This document shows, in pieces, positions 31,000 through 42,192 of a DNA stretch of 64,000 nt. Made by a program: the position numbers and the translations under genes. The stretch covers positions 103,418,468 through 103,482,467 of the forward strand of contig NC_134398.1 of the NCBI RefSeq assembly GCF_050003625.1, read 5' to 3'. The DNA comes from Haematobia irritans. Taxonomy: Eukaryota > Arthropoda > Insecta > Diptera > Muscidae. The notes below the pieces were generated by a model, which worked only from the letters and a program-made list of their open reading frames with translations, was not told where the DNA came from and did not search any database. Every line of letters begins with the position of its first letter. The stretch's first letter is position 1.

Positions 31000-32170
31000 A
31001 CTTTGTGCTTCAGCTCAGGGTTTACTTTCCACATCTAGTTTTGCCAATTTTACCGTTGGACGAGTGACTATGCCATTTTCCGTTTTAACCACTGCACTTC
31101 TCACCACTCCATCTTTGCCTCTGTGAACATCAATCACAAAACCCTTCGTCCATGTATTTCGCTTGGTCCTCTCGTCAACAATTATAACAATATCATGACG
31201 TTTATTGTACTCTCAACTTCTCCATGCCATTTCGTACGTCTGGTTAAGCACGGAAGAACCTCTCTCACCCATCGCTTCCAAAAGGTATCAGCTATAGCAC
31301 TGGATGTTCTGAACATTTTACTTAATGCCGAACCATTGCGATCTACATTTACTCGCTCTCTTATTCCACTGGATGATCCAATTAAAAGATGGTTTGGTGT
31401 TAACGCTTCGCTCTCCCAAGAGTCGAGTGGAACATACGTTAGTGGCCGTGAGTTAAGAATATTTTCTACATCTGCTAATAATGATCGGAGAACTTCTTCG
31501 CGGAGTACGGCAGCTGGTAAAATGTCCATCAAAATCGATTTCACTGAACGTATCATTCTTTCCCACGAACCTCCCATATGTGGCGAAGAGGGTGGAATGA
31601 ATAGCCACTCAATGTTTGGGTATTCTCTTTGAAGTTCACATGTGGATATTTTTTTGATTTCTTTTTCCAATACCCGACTTGCCCCACGAAAGTTGGTTGC
31701 ATTGTCTGACACGATACGACGTGGTACTCCACGACGACATATGAACTGCTTCAACACAAGTAGGAATGAATCAGTAGATAATGAAGGAGATATTTCTAAA
31801 TGTACTGCACGGACCGTCATACAGGTGAACAAAACACCCCATCGTTTTTCTCTGCGTCTTCCGATAACCACTTCAAAAGGGCCGAAATAATCAACTCCTG
31901 TAAAATAGAATGGTGGCGTAAACGGTGAAAGTCTTTCTATGGGAAGTTCGCTCATTTTTGGAGGAATAGGCCTTGCACTTTTATTTTTGCAGTATTGACA
32001 ATTTTTCGATATTTTGCGAGCAATGGCTCGTAATCCTTGTATCCAAAAGCGTTGTCGGATTTCGTTAACAACGACCTCATTATGGTGATGATGGTATTTG
32101 CGATGGTAAAAGTCCAGTAATAAAAATGTGGTTCTGTGGTTTTTTGGAAGAATTATGGGTCTTTTCATGT
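31000..32170 (-). pseudogene. BEL-1 integrase, frameshifted
   Basis: An open stretch 32168-31182 encodes the BEL integrase: an H-H/C-C zinc region (YHRKYHHHHNEVVVNEIRQR ... CQYCKN), catalytic core VDYFGPFEVV (Asp), IVSDNATNFRG (Asp) and PHMGGSWERMIRSVK (Glu), then NSRPLTYVPLDS and LTPNHLLIG. A frameshift near 31190 separates the C-terminal chromo-like tail, RHDIVIIVDERTKRN ... GVVRSAVVKTENG. Another 1-base loss near 32190 separates it from the RT frame. It would insert the cDNA copy, but is dead here. Confidence 0.88.
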
Positions 32171-32194
32171 CTGTTGGAACATTTAAAACTGCAT

Positions 32195-34240
32195 CTATTC
32201 ACCATTAACACGTAAAACTCCCATTTGGTCTAAATAGGGCGAGCATTTAAACAAAGGGCTACTTGGCTTTAGATTCTTTTTTAATTTCAGATCTGAAGTT
32301 TCTTCAGGGTATGCTTGTTCCTGACAGGCTTTAAATATGAACAGCTCGGACATATATATTCCTTCTTGTTTAGTGAATGGCTTAATTTCATCTTTGAAGG
32401 CCCGTTTACCCATTATCAAAATGATGAATTTAAAAACTAAATTTTGGCTGAGGCGAAGTATTTCCCATTTACTTATTCTCTTTGGATCTGGAACTAAATT
32501 GAACAGGGGAAACTCAGATTTCCTAGATTTTATATGACAATTTATTTCTGTGTTCTCATGAGGAGTGTAAGATAGATCTGAAATTGGCCATTCTGATTCA
32601 TTAAAATACAAAAAAGGCGGGCCTGTGAACCATCTTGAGTCAGACCTTAGATTAGGCATATTGTTCCATTTCGTTCCTTCATCAGCCACATTTTGAGCAG
32701 ATGGAACCCATCTCCACTGGTTGATGAGTGAACCTTCCAAAATTTCTCCCACACGTACAGCCACAAACTGCTGGAATTTTCTTGCATCTGACCTAATCCA
32801 GTATAAGACATCTTTGGAATCGGACCAAAATACTTTCCGATGGATTTCTATCGACATTTCTCTAGTGATAAAATTCGAAAGTCGCAATCCAATTATGGCA
32901 GCCATCAATTCCAATTTTGGTATCGAAATAGGCTTTAAAGGGGCAACCCTGGTTTTAGATGCGATGAGGCTACACTTCACATTGCCTTCCAATTCAACTC
33001 TCAAATAAACAGCCGCTGCGTAAGCATCGACGCTTGCGTCCACGAATGTGTGAATTTGAACATTTGATGAATGACCATGACATCTTGGTATTCGAATATT
33101 TGTCAGACTAGGCAAAAAACTAACCCATGTTCGCCACTTTTCACATTCCTTATCGCAAAGCGGTTCGTCCCAATTCACCCCCGATCTCCAAATTTCCTGC
33201 ATAATAATTTTCGCATGTACAACATAGTGACCCAGAAGACCTAAGGGATCAAATATAGACATTATAACACGTAAAACGCTCCTTTTCGTTGGTACTATGT
33301 ATTCATTAAACACGTCAGCATCAAATTTCCCAATAAATGTCAACTCATCGTTTGTTGGCATCCACCACATGCCTAAAACCTTTTCGAATTTCCCTTCTGG
33401 ATCTACGATGGGTTTTTCCATATGCGTTGTGGTCTCTTTTAGCGCATTTAAAACTTTTGCCGAATTCGAAAGCCAGTTGCGCATTTCAAATCCCCCCTCT
33501 TCGTGTATATATCGAACAGTTTTCGCTATTTGTATCATCTCTTCTTCCGAGTTTAAACTTTGTAGCCAATCGTCCACAAACATATTATTTAAAATTGAAT
33601 GAACAGCCTTTGGATGTTGACAGGCAAAGTGCTCAGCATTCTTGTTTTTTATGAAATTAGCTAAGGAAGGGGAACAAGAAGCTCCGAAGGTCATGGCTGT
33701 CATTACGTATACATCTATTTTATCCTTGTTATTTCCACTGCGCCATAAAAATTGCTGAGCCTGCTGATCTTCTTTTGCAATACGAATTTGGTGAAACATT
33801 TCACGAATGTCACCCGAAATAGCAATTGGTCTCTCTCGAAACCGTAGTAGAATACCCAATAAATTGTTTAATAGATCTGGCCCTTTCAATAGCATTGTAT
33901 TTAACGAAGTGTTTTCGACCGATGCTGCCGCGTCCCACACAACACGCTTCTTGTTTTTGTTCTTATTAGTAACAGTAAATATTGGTATATACCATGACTT
34001 CCCACCTGAAGAAATTTCATTTTCTTCCAATTTCCTTATGTACCCTTTTTCTTTATATCCGTGTAGCGTTTCTAACAGAAATGATTTTAATTCGGGATTT
34101 TTGTTCATTTTAGCCTCAAGGCAAAACAATCTTCGGCAGGCCATGGAATACGAATCAGGAAGATTTATGTTGTCATATTTCCAAAGCAAACCAGTCTCCC
34201 ATATTTTTTCTTTCTGTATATATTTAGTTTTTGATTCCAT
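32195..34240 (-). pseudogene. BEL-1 reverse transcriptase and RNase H
   Basis: A 681-residue open stretch. RT: KRVVWDAAASVENTSLNTML, GPDLLNNLLGILLRFR, SGDIREMFHQIRI, TFGASCSPSLAN and NNMFVDDWL (catalytic DD). RNase H follows with VQIHTFVDASVDAYAAAVY, KLELMAAIIGLRL and FWSDSKDVLYWI. It ends RVNGE at a stop created by a 1-base loss; the integrase follows. The upstream join to protease is interrupted near 34383 by a stop or frameshift. Confidence 0.9.
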
Positions 34241-34382
34241 AATTTTTATCTTTACTCATGCTTATGCCCACTGAATCTAAAGAAAAGTAGTGTTGCAATA
34301 AATCATCCAAGCGATTATGAACAGCACTAGGGCATACGTGCATCACTCTATGTATTGGAAACATATCAGCTGGAGGCCGCCC

Positions 34383-36881
34383 TTATACCCCCCAACCAAT
34401 ACGACTTCGTTTTGCAATTAATTCATTATTTGTTCCTTCACGAATTTCTAGAGGAACACAGAGCTTTGCATTATCGATTCCGATAAGTATTCTTGCTTTA
34501 GCCGACGTATATGGCATAATCGGTAAATTCGCCAAATGTTCGCAACACTCAATATCTTTCTTTTTGAGGGTTTGTATAGGCAATCCAAGATTTGCAATAG
34601 TTCTTACATTTCGCATTTCCATTTTGTTCCCTTGTTCTGATTGTGACGATATTTTCAGAGAAACTATTCTTGAACTGTCATCTATTTGCGTTATGTCACC
34701 CGTCCATTGCAAGCACAACTCTTCTTTGGGCCCACTTAATTCTAACTGCATGGCTAGTTCATTTTCGATAAGTGTACACGACGAGCCCTCATCGATTAGT
34801 GCAAATGTATTTAATGATTGTGACTTTCCATAAATAGTTACAGGGACATAACGAAATAGCGTTTTATTTTCTCTTGCATGGAACAAAACAGAAGAATTTA
34901 AATTTACATTTTGCTCTGACGGTTCACTCGTTTTGTTTGTGATTTCGCCCAAATTACTTTTATGTAGTAAAGGGTTATGCGGTTTCGTGCATTTGTCCAC
35001 TCCGCATAGTTTCTTCGAATAACAACGTCGCACTGAGTGTTTCTTGAAGCATCGCACGCAAAGATTATTTTCTTTTATGAAGTTCCACCTTTCGTTAACA
35101 GTAAACAACAAAAATTCTGGACACTCTGCTAATCGATGAATTTGGGCGCACTTGCAGCATGCTGTTGTTGTAATAGTATTCCCTTTATTGTGGAAAGTGA
35201 CGTCATGCAAATTTATGCGCTCTTTTGTATGCTTTTTAGATTCATCATAACACGTTGACACAAATGACGTCACATGGGATGCGCAAGCCGCTAAGCTAAA
35301 CAGCCACCCATCGAATACAGCGATGTCTGCTCGAGGCGAAGCGAAACGATGTCTCCCCCAATCCAATTTTAAGTCACTCGGCAATTTGTCTACTAATTCA
35401 TTTAAGAGCATTGGATCATTCAAATACTCTGAGAGACCCATAGCCTGCATAGTTGTACGGTAGTTTTGAACAGCGAGAGCGAAATGAATGGGAGTCTCCA
35501 ATTTCTCTTTACGTACCACTGGATGCTCTTTGAGTTTTTTTTGAAGAGTGTGATGAATTATCTCCGGCCTACCATATAACATTCGTAGAGTTTCCACAGC
35601 ATATTTTACAGTACCGGGTACCATTAAATTTCCCCTCACGGCTTCCAAAGCTTGTCCTTTTAAACTCTTCTGTAAACGTATTAAGTTTTCTTGTTCTGTG
35701 AAACCACATCTTTCAGTTGACTGAACATAATTTGTAATAAAAACGGGTCATTCCTCAGGATTGCCATTAAATACCGACAAATCTTTGCTAATGACTTGAC
35801 GTGCTGCTATTTGCGAATTGGATAATGTCAAATCGACTGTTGAGTAACTATACGATGGTGCAGCAATTGAAGATGGCATGGTGCTGTAAGACATGAAGGG
35901 GACTGAAGGGTGTTGATTATAATACCCGCTATGATTGTGCCACTGCGAGTGGGAGTTAGAAGCAGTAGTATTGTTATACAAAAAAGAAGCTGAAGAGAGG
36001 TGTGGAAGTGCTTGAGAAGGTGGGCATGCAATAGAATGAGAAGATTGGGTGAAGGGAAGGTTGAAAACGGGAATATGTAGAGAATTGTTATTTGCTGTAG
36101 GCTGGTTGTGTTGAGCATTGTTCAGACAAGAACTGCCGAATAATGAGTTTGAGCTAATAAGCGCCACTCTTTTTTGATTCATACCCGATGAAGTACCTCT
36201 GAACAAATTTTGGTTATTTTGGAAGTCTTTTCCAGTGCAAGCTGAATTCATTAAATTCACACCAGTATGTGACAAAACAGTGGAAGGTTGCCTACCTGGC
36301 TGTTGATTGTTATGTATTCCATATACGGCTGAACTGGAAGTACTCGGAACGAACACACCTTGAGTGGAAGAGGTCGAAAATATATTGGGATTAATCGTTT
36401 TGTTCGTGGAGCTTTGAATGGAGAGTGAAGACATTTTATTTATTTGGTCTTGAATCTGCAATGGTTCCGAGTGTACTTGGGAGCTGGAAAGAGACGTCGG
36501 TGGACATTGTGGAGTTGATTTTGGAGAGGTAGGGGCGAGCCAACTAACGTGATGTTCCTTGTCATTAGAATTTATTCTGGTGAGCTTGATTGTACGACGA
36601 GTGCGTTTAATTGGGACTCGTGTCAAAGCAGAATGCATGCGAAGGGGTGTAGAGGATGATGTTTTTCTTACCTTAACCTTTTTCTTGGGCGCAGCTGGGT
36701 TGGCATTTATTTTTGGGTGATCATCTGTAGGCAAGTTTTGTCCGTCTTCAATGTTGTCCCCGGCGGTGGAGGTGTTTAAAGTGGATGAGTGTTGCGCAGT
36801 TGATGGTGTAATAGGTGCTGAGTTATCACCTAATCCCTTTTCAGTAACCAAGATATCCAATTTGTCACTGTGTGTAGACAT
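34383..36881 (-). pseudogene. BEL-1 gag and protease, one premature stop
   Basis: Starts at ATG 36881 (ccaccATG). The first open stretch to 35748 is a Ser/Asn/Thr-rich, basic N-terminus (KKKVKVRKTSSS, RVPIKRTRRTIKLTRI). It stops after FNGNPEE where TGG (Trp) has become TGA. The same frame resumes at 35648, with the capsid-like region (YAVETLRMLYGRPEIIHHTL), Cys/His knuckles (CCKCAQIHRLAECP, CVRCFKKHSVRRC) and an A17-type protease site ALIDEGSSCTLI ending RSRIGWGV. Gag packages RNA; the protease matures Gag-Pol. Confidence 0.88.
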
Positions 36882-36985
36882 GGTGGCGCAGTCTTGTGGT
36901 TACGTAACGCAATTAACCAACGTGTTTTCAGCCCAATAAGGTATTCAAAATTTGAGTTATAAATAAACTCCAAGTATTTTAGTTA

Positions 36986-37388
36986 TGTTGAGGCGACGAT
37001 TATTGAAGAAAAGGAAAGCGTATTTTCAGCTTGTAAATTCAGATAGCTAAAATCTGTAAATTTATTTAAATAATTCATTTATATTTACAGTTATATTTCA
37101 TATGATTTTTTTTTATATACGTACACTTGTGCTTTACAGTAGGAGTTTATTTTAATCGAACACCTTAACATTAAATTCAAAATCGTTTATTTTTACTTAA
37201 AGGAATTTAGAATAATTCTTTAATTTTTTATCGATGTGAAAAAATGAGTATTAACTATAATGAATCTCAATTCAAAAAGAGCGATTTTCTACATGTCTTG
37301 TTGACAGTTCCCAAGTGTTGTAAAGCGTGAAATATGATTGTCATAATTGACATGCTAAACTAGTGATGTAGAGTTTTGCAAAGCAACA
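36986..37388 (-). repeat. BEL-1 5' LTR
   Basis: Partner of 30571-30984. It would contain the promoter. The leader to the gag ATG is about 105 bases; no primer-binding tRNA was recognised. Confidence 0.92.
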
Positions 37389-37832
37389 ACATCTTCAAAA
37401 ATATGCAACACTGTCATTAGCTGTTTACAAACAATCACAGAAAACACGTGAAATCTTACATTTTAATGTATTAAATGCTCAAATAGAAATAAATATTTAC
37501 TGCTGTAATTAGTTATGACACTGTACCATTTTGAATTTCATGTTATTTGACAAATTAGTTAGTAACAATAAGTTGCTATTGTGAATCGAAAGAACGTCAC
37601 TTTATCAAGATGCAATCTGGCAACACCGACGCTCTGGATTGAACACCAGTTCATAGATGTTCTGGAGAGCTATACAAATCGTGGATCCAGTACTAAAGAA
37701 AACAGGTCTCATGTTGTCGGACAGACAAAAACAAAACAACATGTAAAATGATCTACCTAAAAAGCTAACAAGAGATATACATATAACTTGTGAAGATTAC
37801 ATTCACATTAAATAGTCTAAGTTTAAACTTAC
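37389..37832. other. lgd intron right of BEL-1
   Basis: No gene seen. It contains the right arm of the inverted repeat pair (37685-37705). Confidence 0.5.
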
Positions 37833-37984
37833 CCTCGAGAATAAACTTCAAATTTAACGCTGTGTCTTTTGAAAATTCGTTGAAATTGCCTATTTCCACG
37901 CAAAATCTCAACTTTAAAGCGCTGGTTGTAGTCGGGACAATCAGTGTCTTTTACCAAATTTGTTTTTGTTCTGAATGTTTCATC
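37833..37984 (-). CDS. lgd: lgd (CC2D1 family) upstream C2-domain exon
   Basis: A 152-base exon with acceptor tttctttacag and donor gtaagt. It encodes DETFRTKTNLVKDTDCPDYN, then FKVEILRG, FKRHSVKFEVYSRG, the first strands of the C2 domain. It ends with two bases of a Gly codon completed by the exon at 26688, giving YSRG-GFLRSD. The 11.1-kb intron between them holds a BEL element and several MITEs. Earlier lgd exons are not visible in this window; they may lie further right beyond the element cluster. Confidence 0.78.
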
Positions 37985-38281
37985 CTGTAAAGAAATCCGA
38001 GGGTTATTGTTGTAGATATTACGGTAATATATAGTTTCATTTAGCATTTTCCTTATTTTTAATAACCCGATTCTTGCTTTAACCCATTAACCCCCAAAAT
38101 GAAACTGCCGGACAAAAATTGATTTTATGGGGTTTTATTAACTCAGTAACGACTAAATAAAAAGATTTAAATAAAAAACTGACACTTTAGAAAAAACAGT
38201 GTACCGATGTGGGGACATTGCGCAGAGTTTGAATTTCTTCAAACATCTCCATTAACTGGTAGAACAATATTAAACTTTTTA
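37985..38281. other. lgd intron upstream of the 37833 exon
   Basis: No further lgd exon is recognisable. AT-rich. Confidence 0.45.
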
Positions 38282-38499
38282 CGGCCATTTTCATGTAGCT
38301 CCGTTAGGCTTTAACTGCCAGTTAACAGAAAGTAAATTCCAAATATCTTCTCTTCAGTTAACTTTAACTGAAAAATTTCCAGCAGTTAAGCTCCTAACAG
38401 GCATATGGAATACATAGACAAGATAACAGATATGTCTCTAGTTCGGTTTAAAAGTTCGTTAGCTAACGTAGCACTAACGGAGCTTCATGAAAATGGGGG
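38282..38499. mobile_element. MITE with TTA target duplication (Harbinger-like)
   Basis: Ends cggccattttcatgtagctc (38282) and, inverted at 38499, cccccattttcatgaagctc; both continue with cgttag. The flanks are TTA at 38279-38281 and 38500-38502. The 3-bp TWA duplication suggests PIF/Harbinger. 218 bp, internal repeats of agttaac. Confidence 0.65.
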
Positions 38500-38709
38500 T
38501 TAATAAAATAAACTTAACAGTTTTATCTACACACAATCGAGATATTATATGCGATGAATTATAGATTTTATATCACTTGGTACGCAAATCGATAACGATA
38601 AGTGCAATCGGTCTGTGAACATTGATTGAAGAAATAAACTAAATTGGTTCAAGCCAATACTAACAGGGTGTCAACGGTTAAATTAAAATACCATTTTGTA
38701 AGGTTACCA

Positions 38710-40005
38710 TCATTAAAACAAGCGTGTCAATATGAACAGCAAAAATTGAAACATACGGATAAACTTACTTTCCACACCAAGCACAACTAAATCCCACATG
38801 ATATTGGAGGACATTCCAATATCATCAAAAAATAAATCCCCTAAAATAATTAAATTTATTGAACAAAAGCACGCACACCAAACCGAAATACTATCAGCTA
38901 AGATTGATAATGCAATTGCTAATGTCATGAGTGCTATAGACTGTAAAATCCAAGACATTTCGAAAAATTTAAATGATCTTGCAGTAAGGGTGATTGAGCT
39001 TGAAAAGTCAAATGCAATAATACATGATCTTCAAAATGAGATTGTTGAACTTAAATCTAAAATAAGTCATCAAGAAAACGACAAAGTCTCTTGTAATATT
39101 CGTCTATGCGGAATACGACCACAAGAAAACGAAAATTTGTTCGAAATATTCAAAAACCTATGCTCTTCGTTACAACTTATGACTCCGAACTTTAATAGCA
39201 TTCAGCGAGTACGTAAAGGAACAACGATGGAGTTGTTATTGTTAAATTGTGCTCACCACTCGACAAAAACTTTTTGTGGAGAACAATTGCTAAATTTAGG
39301 AAAGAACATAAAACATTTCTTTCTTTTAGTATGTGTGTTTTAACTCCAATAGACAGTTTTTTTGTAAATGAAGAGTTAACGAAAGACTATTTTAAAATCT
39401 TCCAAGCTGCTCTTAAATACAAAAAAAAAAAAAACAGAGAATCAATTGTTCATATCAATGCCCAAAGTCTTAATAATAAAATGGACGAGCTGAGACAGAT
39501 TTTTATAACATAAAATATCGACATCATATGCGTGTCTGAGACATGGTTTCAATGCAATATTTTGGACTCTATTTACGAACTGCAGGGGTATCGACTATTT
39601 CGGCTGACCGAGAGTCTAACGTGGTGTATGCATGTACGTTCGGAATGAGCTAAAGTGCAACTTGAAATTAAAATCCGTCATCGCTAGCTCAATGGAATTT
39701 ATATTTTTAGAAATATGCTCAGCTCAAGGGCCAAAATTACTAGTAGGAACAGTATACAGGCCTCATCGAAATACACCATTTGTCAATCTTATCAATGCAC
39801 TAGAATATCTTACTGTGTCTTACAATAATATCATAATCGCAGGCGATTTTAACAGCAATCTTCTTGCCTAAAAAAGATTATCTGATACCTTCAACGCTTT
39901 CGGGCTACAATCCATAAATAATACTGTTCCCACTCATTACTCACATACTGTCAATATACTAATCGATGCAATCTTTGTAAATCGCAAAGAGAAGGTACTC
40001 CTTTA
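38710..40005 (+). pseudogene. LINE (CR1/Jockey-like) ORF1 and endonuclease, broken
   Basis: 38798-39343 is an ORF1 with a long heptad-like coiled coil (LNDLAVRVIELEKSNAIIHD), then CNIRLCGIRPQENENLFEIF, an RNA-binding-type fold seen in several LINE ORF1s. Frameshifts follow; 39247-39513 ends ORF1 and starts an endonuclease, SIVHINAQSLNNKMDELRQI, then NIDIICVSETWF. 39632-39871 continues with LLVGTVYRPHRNTPF and IIIAGDFNSNLL (catalytic block). Cut at 40005 by a mariner element and continued at 51915. Clade uncertain. Confidence 0.7.
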
Positions 40006-40183
40006 ACAGGTTGGCTGATAAGTCCCCGGTCTGACACATAGATGGCGTCGCTAGTATTAAATGCATATTATTTTTATATAGTACCAACCTTCAAATGATT
40101 CGTGTCAAAATTTGACGTCTGTAAGTCAATTAGTTTGTCAGATAGAGCGTCTTTTGTGAAGCAACTTTTGATATTGTGAAAAA

Positions 40184-41030
40184 AATGGAAAAAAAAGGAA
40201 TTTCGTGTTTTGATGAAATACTGTTTTCTGGAGGGAACAAATGCGGTGGAAGCAAAAACTTGGCTTACTAATGAGTTTCCGGACTCTGCCCCAGGGAAAT
40301 CAACAATAATTGATTGGTATGCAAAATCCAAACGTGGTGAAATGAGCACGGAGGACGGTGAACGCAGTGGACGTCCGAAAGAGGTGGTTACCGACGAAAA
40401 CATCAAAAAAATCCACAAAATGATTTTGAATGGCCGTAAAATGAAGTCGATCGATCATTCATCAATATTTGGTTATGCGGAAGCTCTGTGCAAAATGGGT
40501 GCCGCGCGAGCTCACATTTGACCAAAAACAACAACTCGTAATACACCCGCGTTTTTCTGTCGATATGTGACAATGGATGAAACATGGCTCCATCACTACA
40601 CTCCTGAGTCCAATCGACAGTCGGCTGAGTGGACAGCGACCGGTGAACCGTCTCCGAAGCGTGGAAAGACTCAAAAGTCCGCTGGCAAAGTAATGGCCTC
40701 TGTTTTTTGGGATGCGCATGGAATAATTTTTATCGATTATCTTGAGAAGGGAAAAACCATCAACAGTGGCTATTATATGGCGTTATTGGAGCGTTTGAAG
40801 GTCGAAATCGCGGCAAAACGGCCCATATGAAGAAGAAAAAAAGTGTTGTTCCACCAAGACAACGCACCGTGTCGTGTTCTCAGACCTCAAAAGGATGCTC
40901 GCAGGGGAAAAATTTGGCTGCAATGAAGAGGTGATCGCCGAAACTGAGGGCTATTTCGAGGCAAAACCGAAGGAGTACTACCAAAATGGTATCAAAAAAT
41001 TGAAAGGTCGTTATAATCGTTGTATCGCTC
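40184..41030 (+). pseudogene. mariner transposase, defective
   Basis: DD34D-type cut-and-paste transposase relic. From the start near 40184 it reads MEKKEFRVLMKYCFLEGTNA, then EDGERSGRPKEVVTDENI. A gap and frameshift follow (an internal deletion near 40470). 40567-40830 contains VTMDETWLHHYTPESNRQS (first Asp) and KRGKTQKSAGKVMASVFWD. VLFHQDNAPC (second Asp) comes after a stop at 40828. The block that should hold the third Asp (YSPDLAPSD) is deleted just before LKRMLAG-like sequence. Inactive. Confidence 0.88.
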
Positions 41031-41397
41031 TGTAACGGTTCGACATATATTTCGCCCGTACGTACTATCTCCCACTACCACACGATATTAAAAAAAAAAC
41101 GTATTTTTCGTACCATTACTTATAATCGTTTTACACCTCTACATATAATGTGCCTACCACTATAGCCCATTATCACTCAATGCCGATTATGTTTTCACTA
41201 CCGAGTGATGCCAGTTACATGGTAACATGACTTCTGACTACAATATTTTTTATTTTTTATTTTTTTGGTCGCTATGGAGATAATTTTCATTCACTTCATT
41301 GTGACCCCCACTTATATGGGCAGCCTTTTTAGTGAGTAGGCAGAATTCCAACAGACGGACAAGTCAATTGGCATAGATCCGTCTAATCAAAAGGAGT

Positions 41398-42010
41398 TCA
41401 CCCCCTTACGCATTCGCTTGCTTCCGCACTAATTGTTTCGGCAATTAGCTTGCTTTCGCACTAATTGCTTCGGCTTTTAGCTTGCTTCCGCACTAATTGT
41501 TTCGGCAATTAGCTTGCTTCCGCATTCGCTTGCTTCCGCACTAATTGCTTCGGCTTTTAGCTTGCTTCCGCACTAATTGCTTCGGCTTTTAGCTTGCTTC
41601 CGCACTAATTGTTTCGGCAATTAGCTTGCTTCCGCATTCGCTTGCTCCCGCACTAATTGCTTCGGCTTTTAGCTTGCTTCCGCACTAATTGTTTCGGCAA
41701 TTAGCTTGCTTCCGCATTCGCTTGCTTCCGCACTAATTGCTTCGGCTTTTAGCTTGCTTCCGCACTAATTGTTTCGGAAATTAGCTTGCTTCCGCATTCG
41801 CTTGCTTCCGCACTAATTGTTTCGGCAATTAGCTTGCTTCCGCACTAATTGTTTCGGCAATTAGCTTGCTTCCGCACTAATTGTTTCGGCAATTAGCTTG
41901 CTTCCGCACTAATTGCTTCGGCTTTTAGTTTGCTTCCGCACTAATTGTTTCGGCAATTAGCTTTCTTCCGTATTCGCTTACTTCCGCATTGATCGCTTCG
42001 GCCATTAGCT
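41398..42010 (+). repeat. 32-bp hairpin minisatellite in the 5' LTR
   Basis: About 18 units of cttgcttccgcactaattg followed by either tttcggcaattag or cttcggcttttag, plus short gcattcg spacer units. The first type forms a perfect 7-bp stem, CTAATTG-TTTCGG-CAATTAG. The two types roughly alternate. Confidence 0.9.
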
Positions 42011-42192
42011 TGCTTCTACATTCGTGTATCTTCCCTTAGTATTAGTTTACTAAACGAACAACGAAGCTTCAACGAATCACCGAGCAGACAACGAGCACCG
42101 GATCGACGAACTACAATCAACAAACCACCAGCAGCGACCAAGAGTCAGGCCCAATTAGTCGACCTGTAGACGGGTCGACTGCCGGTGACACT

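Larger units (their letters stand above)
30571..37388 (-). mobile_element. BEL/Pao LTR retrotransposon (BEL-1) in the lgd intron
   Basis: Complete provirus-like element on the minus strand with 5-bp target duplication ACATC (30566-30570, 37389-37393). LTRs (36986-37388 and 30571-30984) begin TGTTG and end CAACA, and differ by a few substitutions and one 10-bp indel, so the insertion is fairly recent. Gag, protease, RT/RNase H and integrase follow in order but contain one stop and at least two frameshifts. It lies in the same transcriptional sense as lgd, so its poly(A) signal could affect lgd transcripts. Confidence 0.92.
30495..37705. repeat. Inverted repeat pair flanking the BEL insertion
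   Basis: ctgttttcttttagtactgg with two more bases (30495-30516) and its near-perfect complement at 37685-37705. Without the BEL element the two arms would be about 390 bp apart, the size of a MITE, so BEL may have inserted into one. No target duplication was resolved. Confidence 0.4.

Noticed and set aside
35828..36118. Minus-strand ORF overlapping BEL-1 gag in another frame
   Set aside because: Sits inside the Ser/Asn-rich gag frame, hydrophobic low-complexity shadow.
41398..42010. CRISPR-like regular repeats
   Set aside because: Head-to-tail 32-bp units without unique spacers, in matching places in both LTRs of a fly retrotransposon: a minisatellite.
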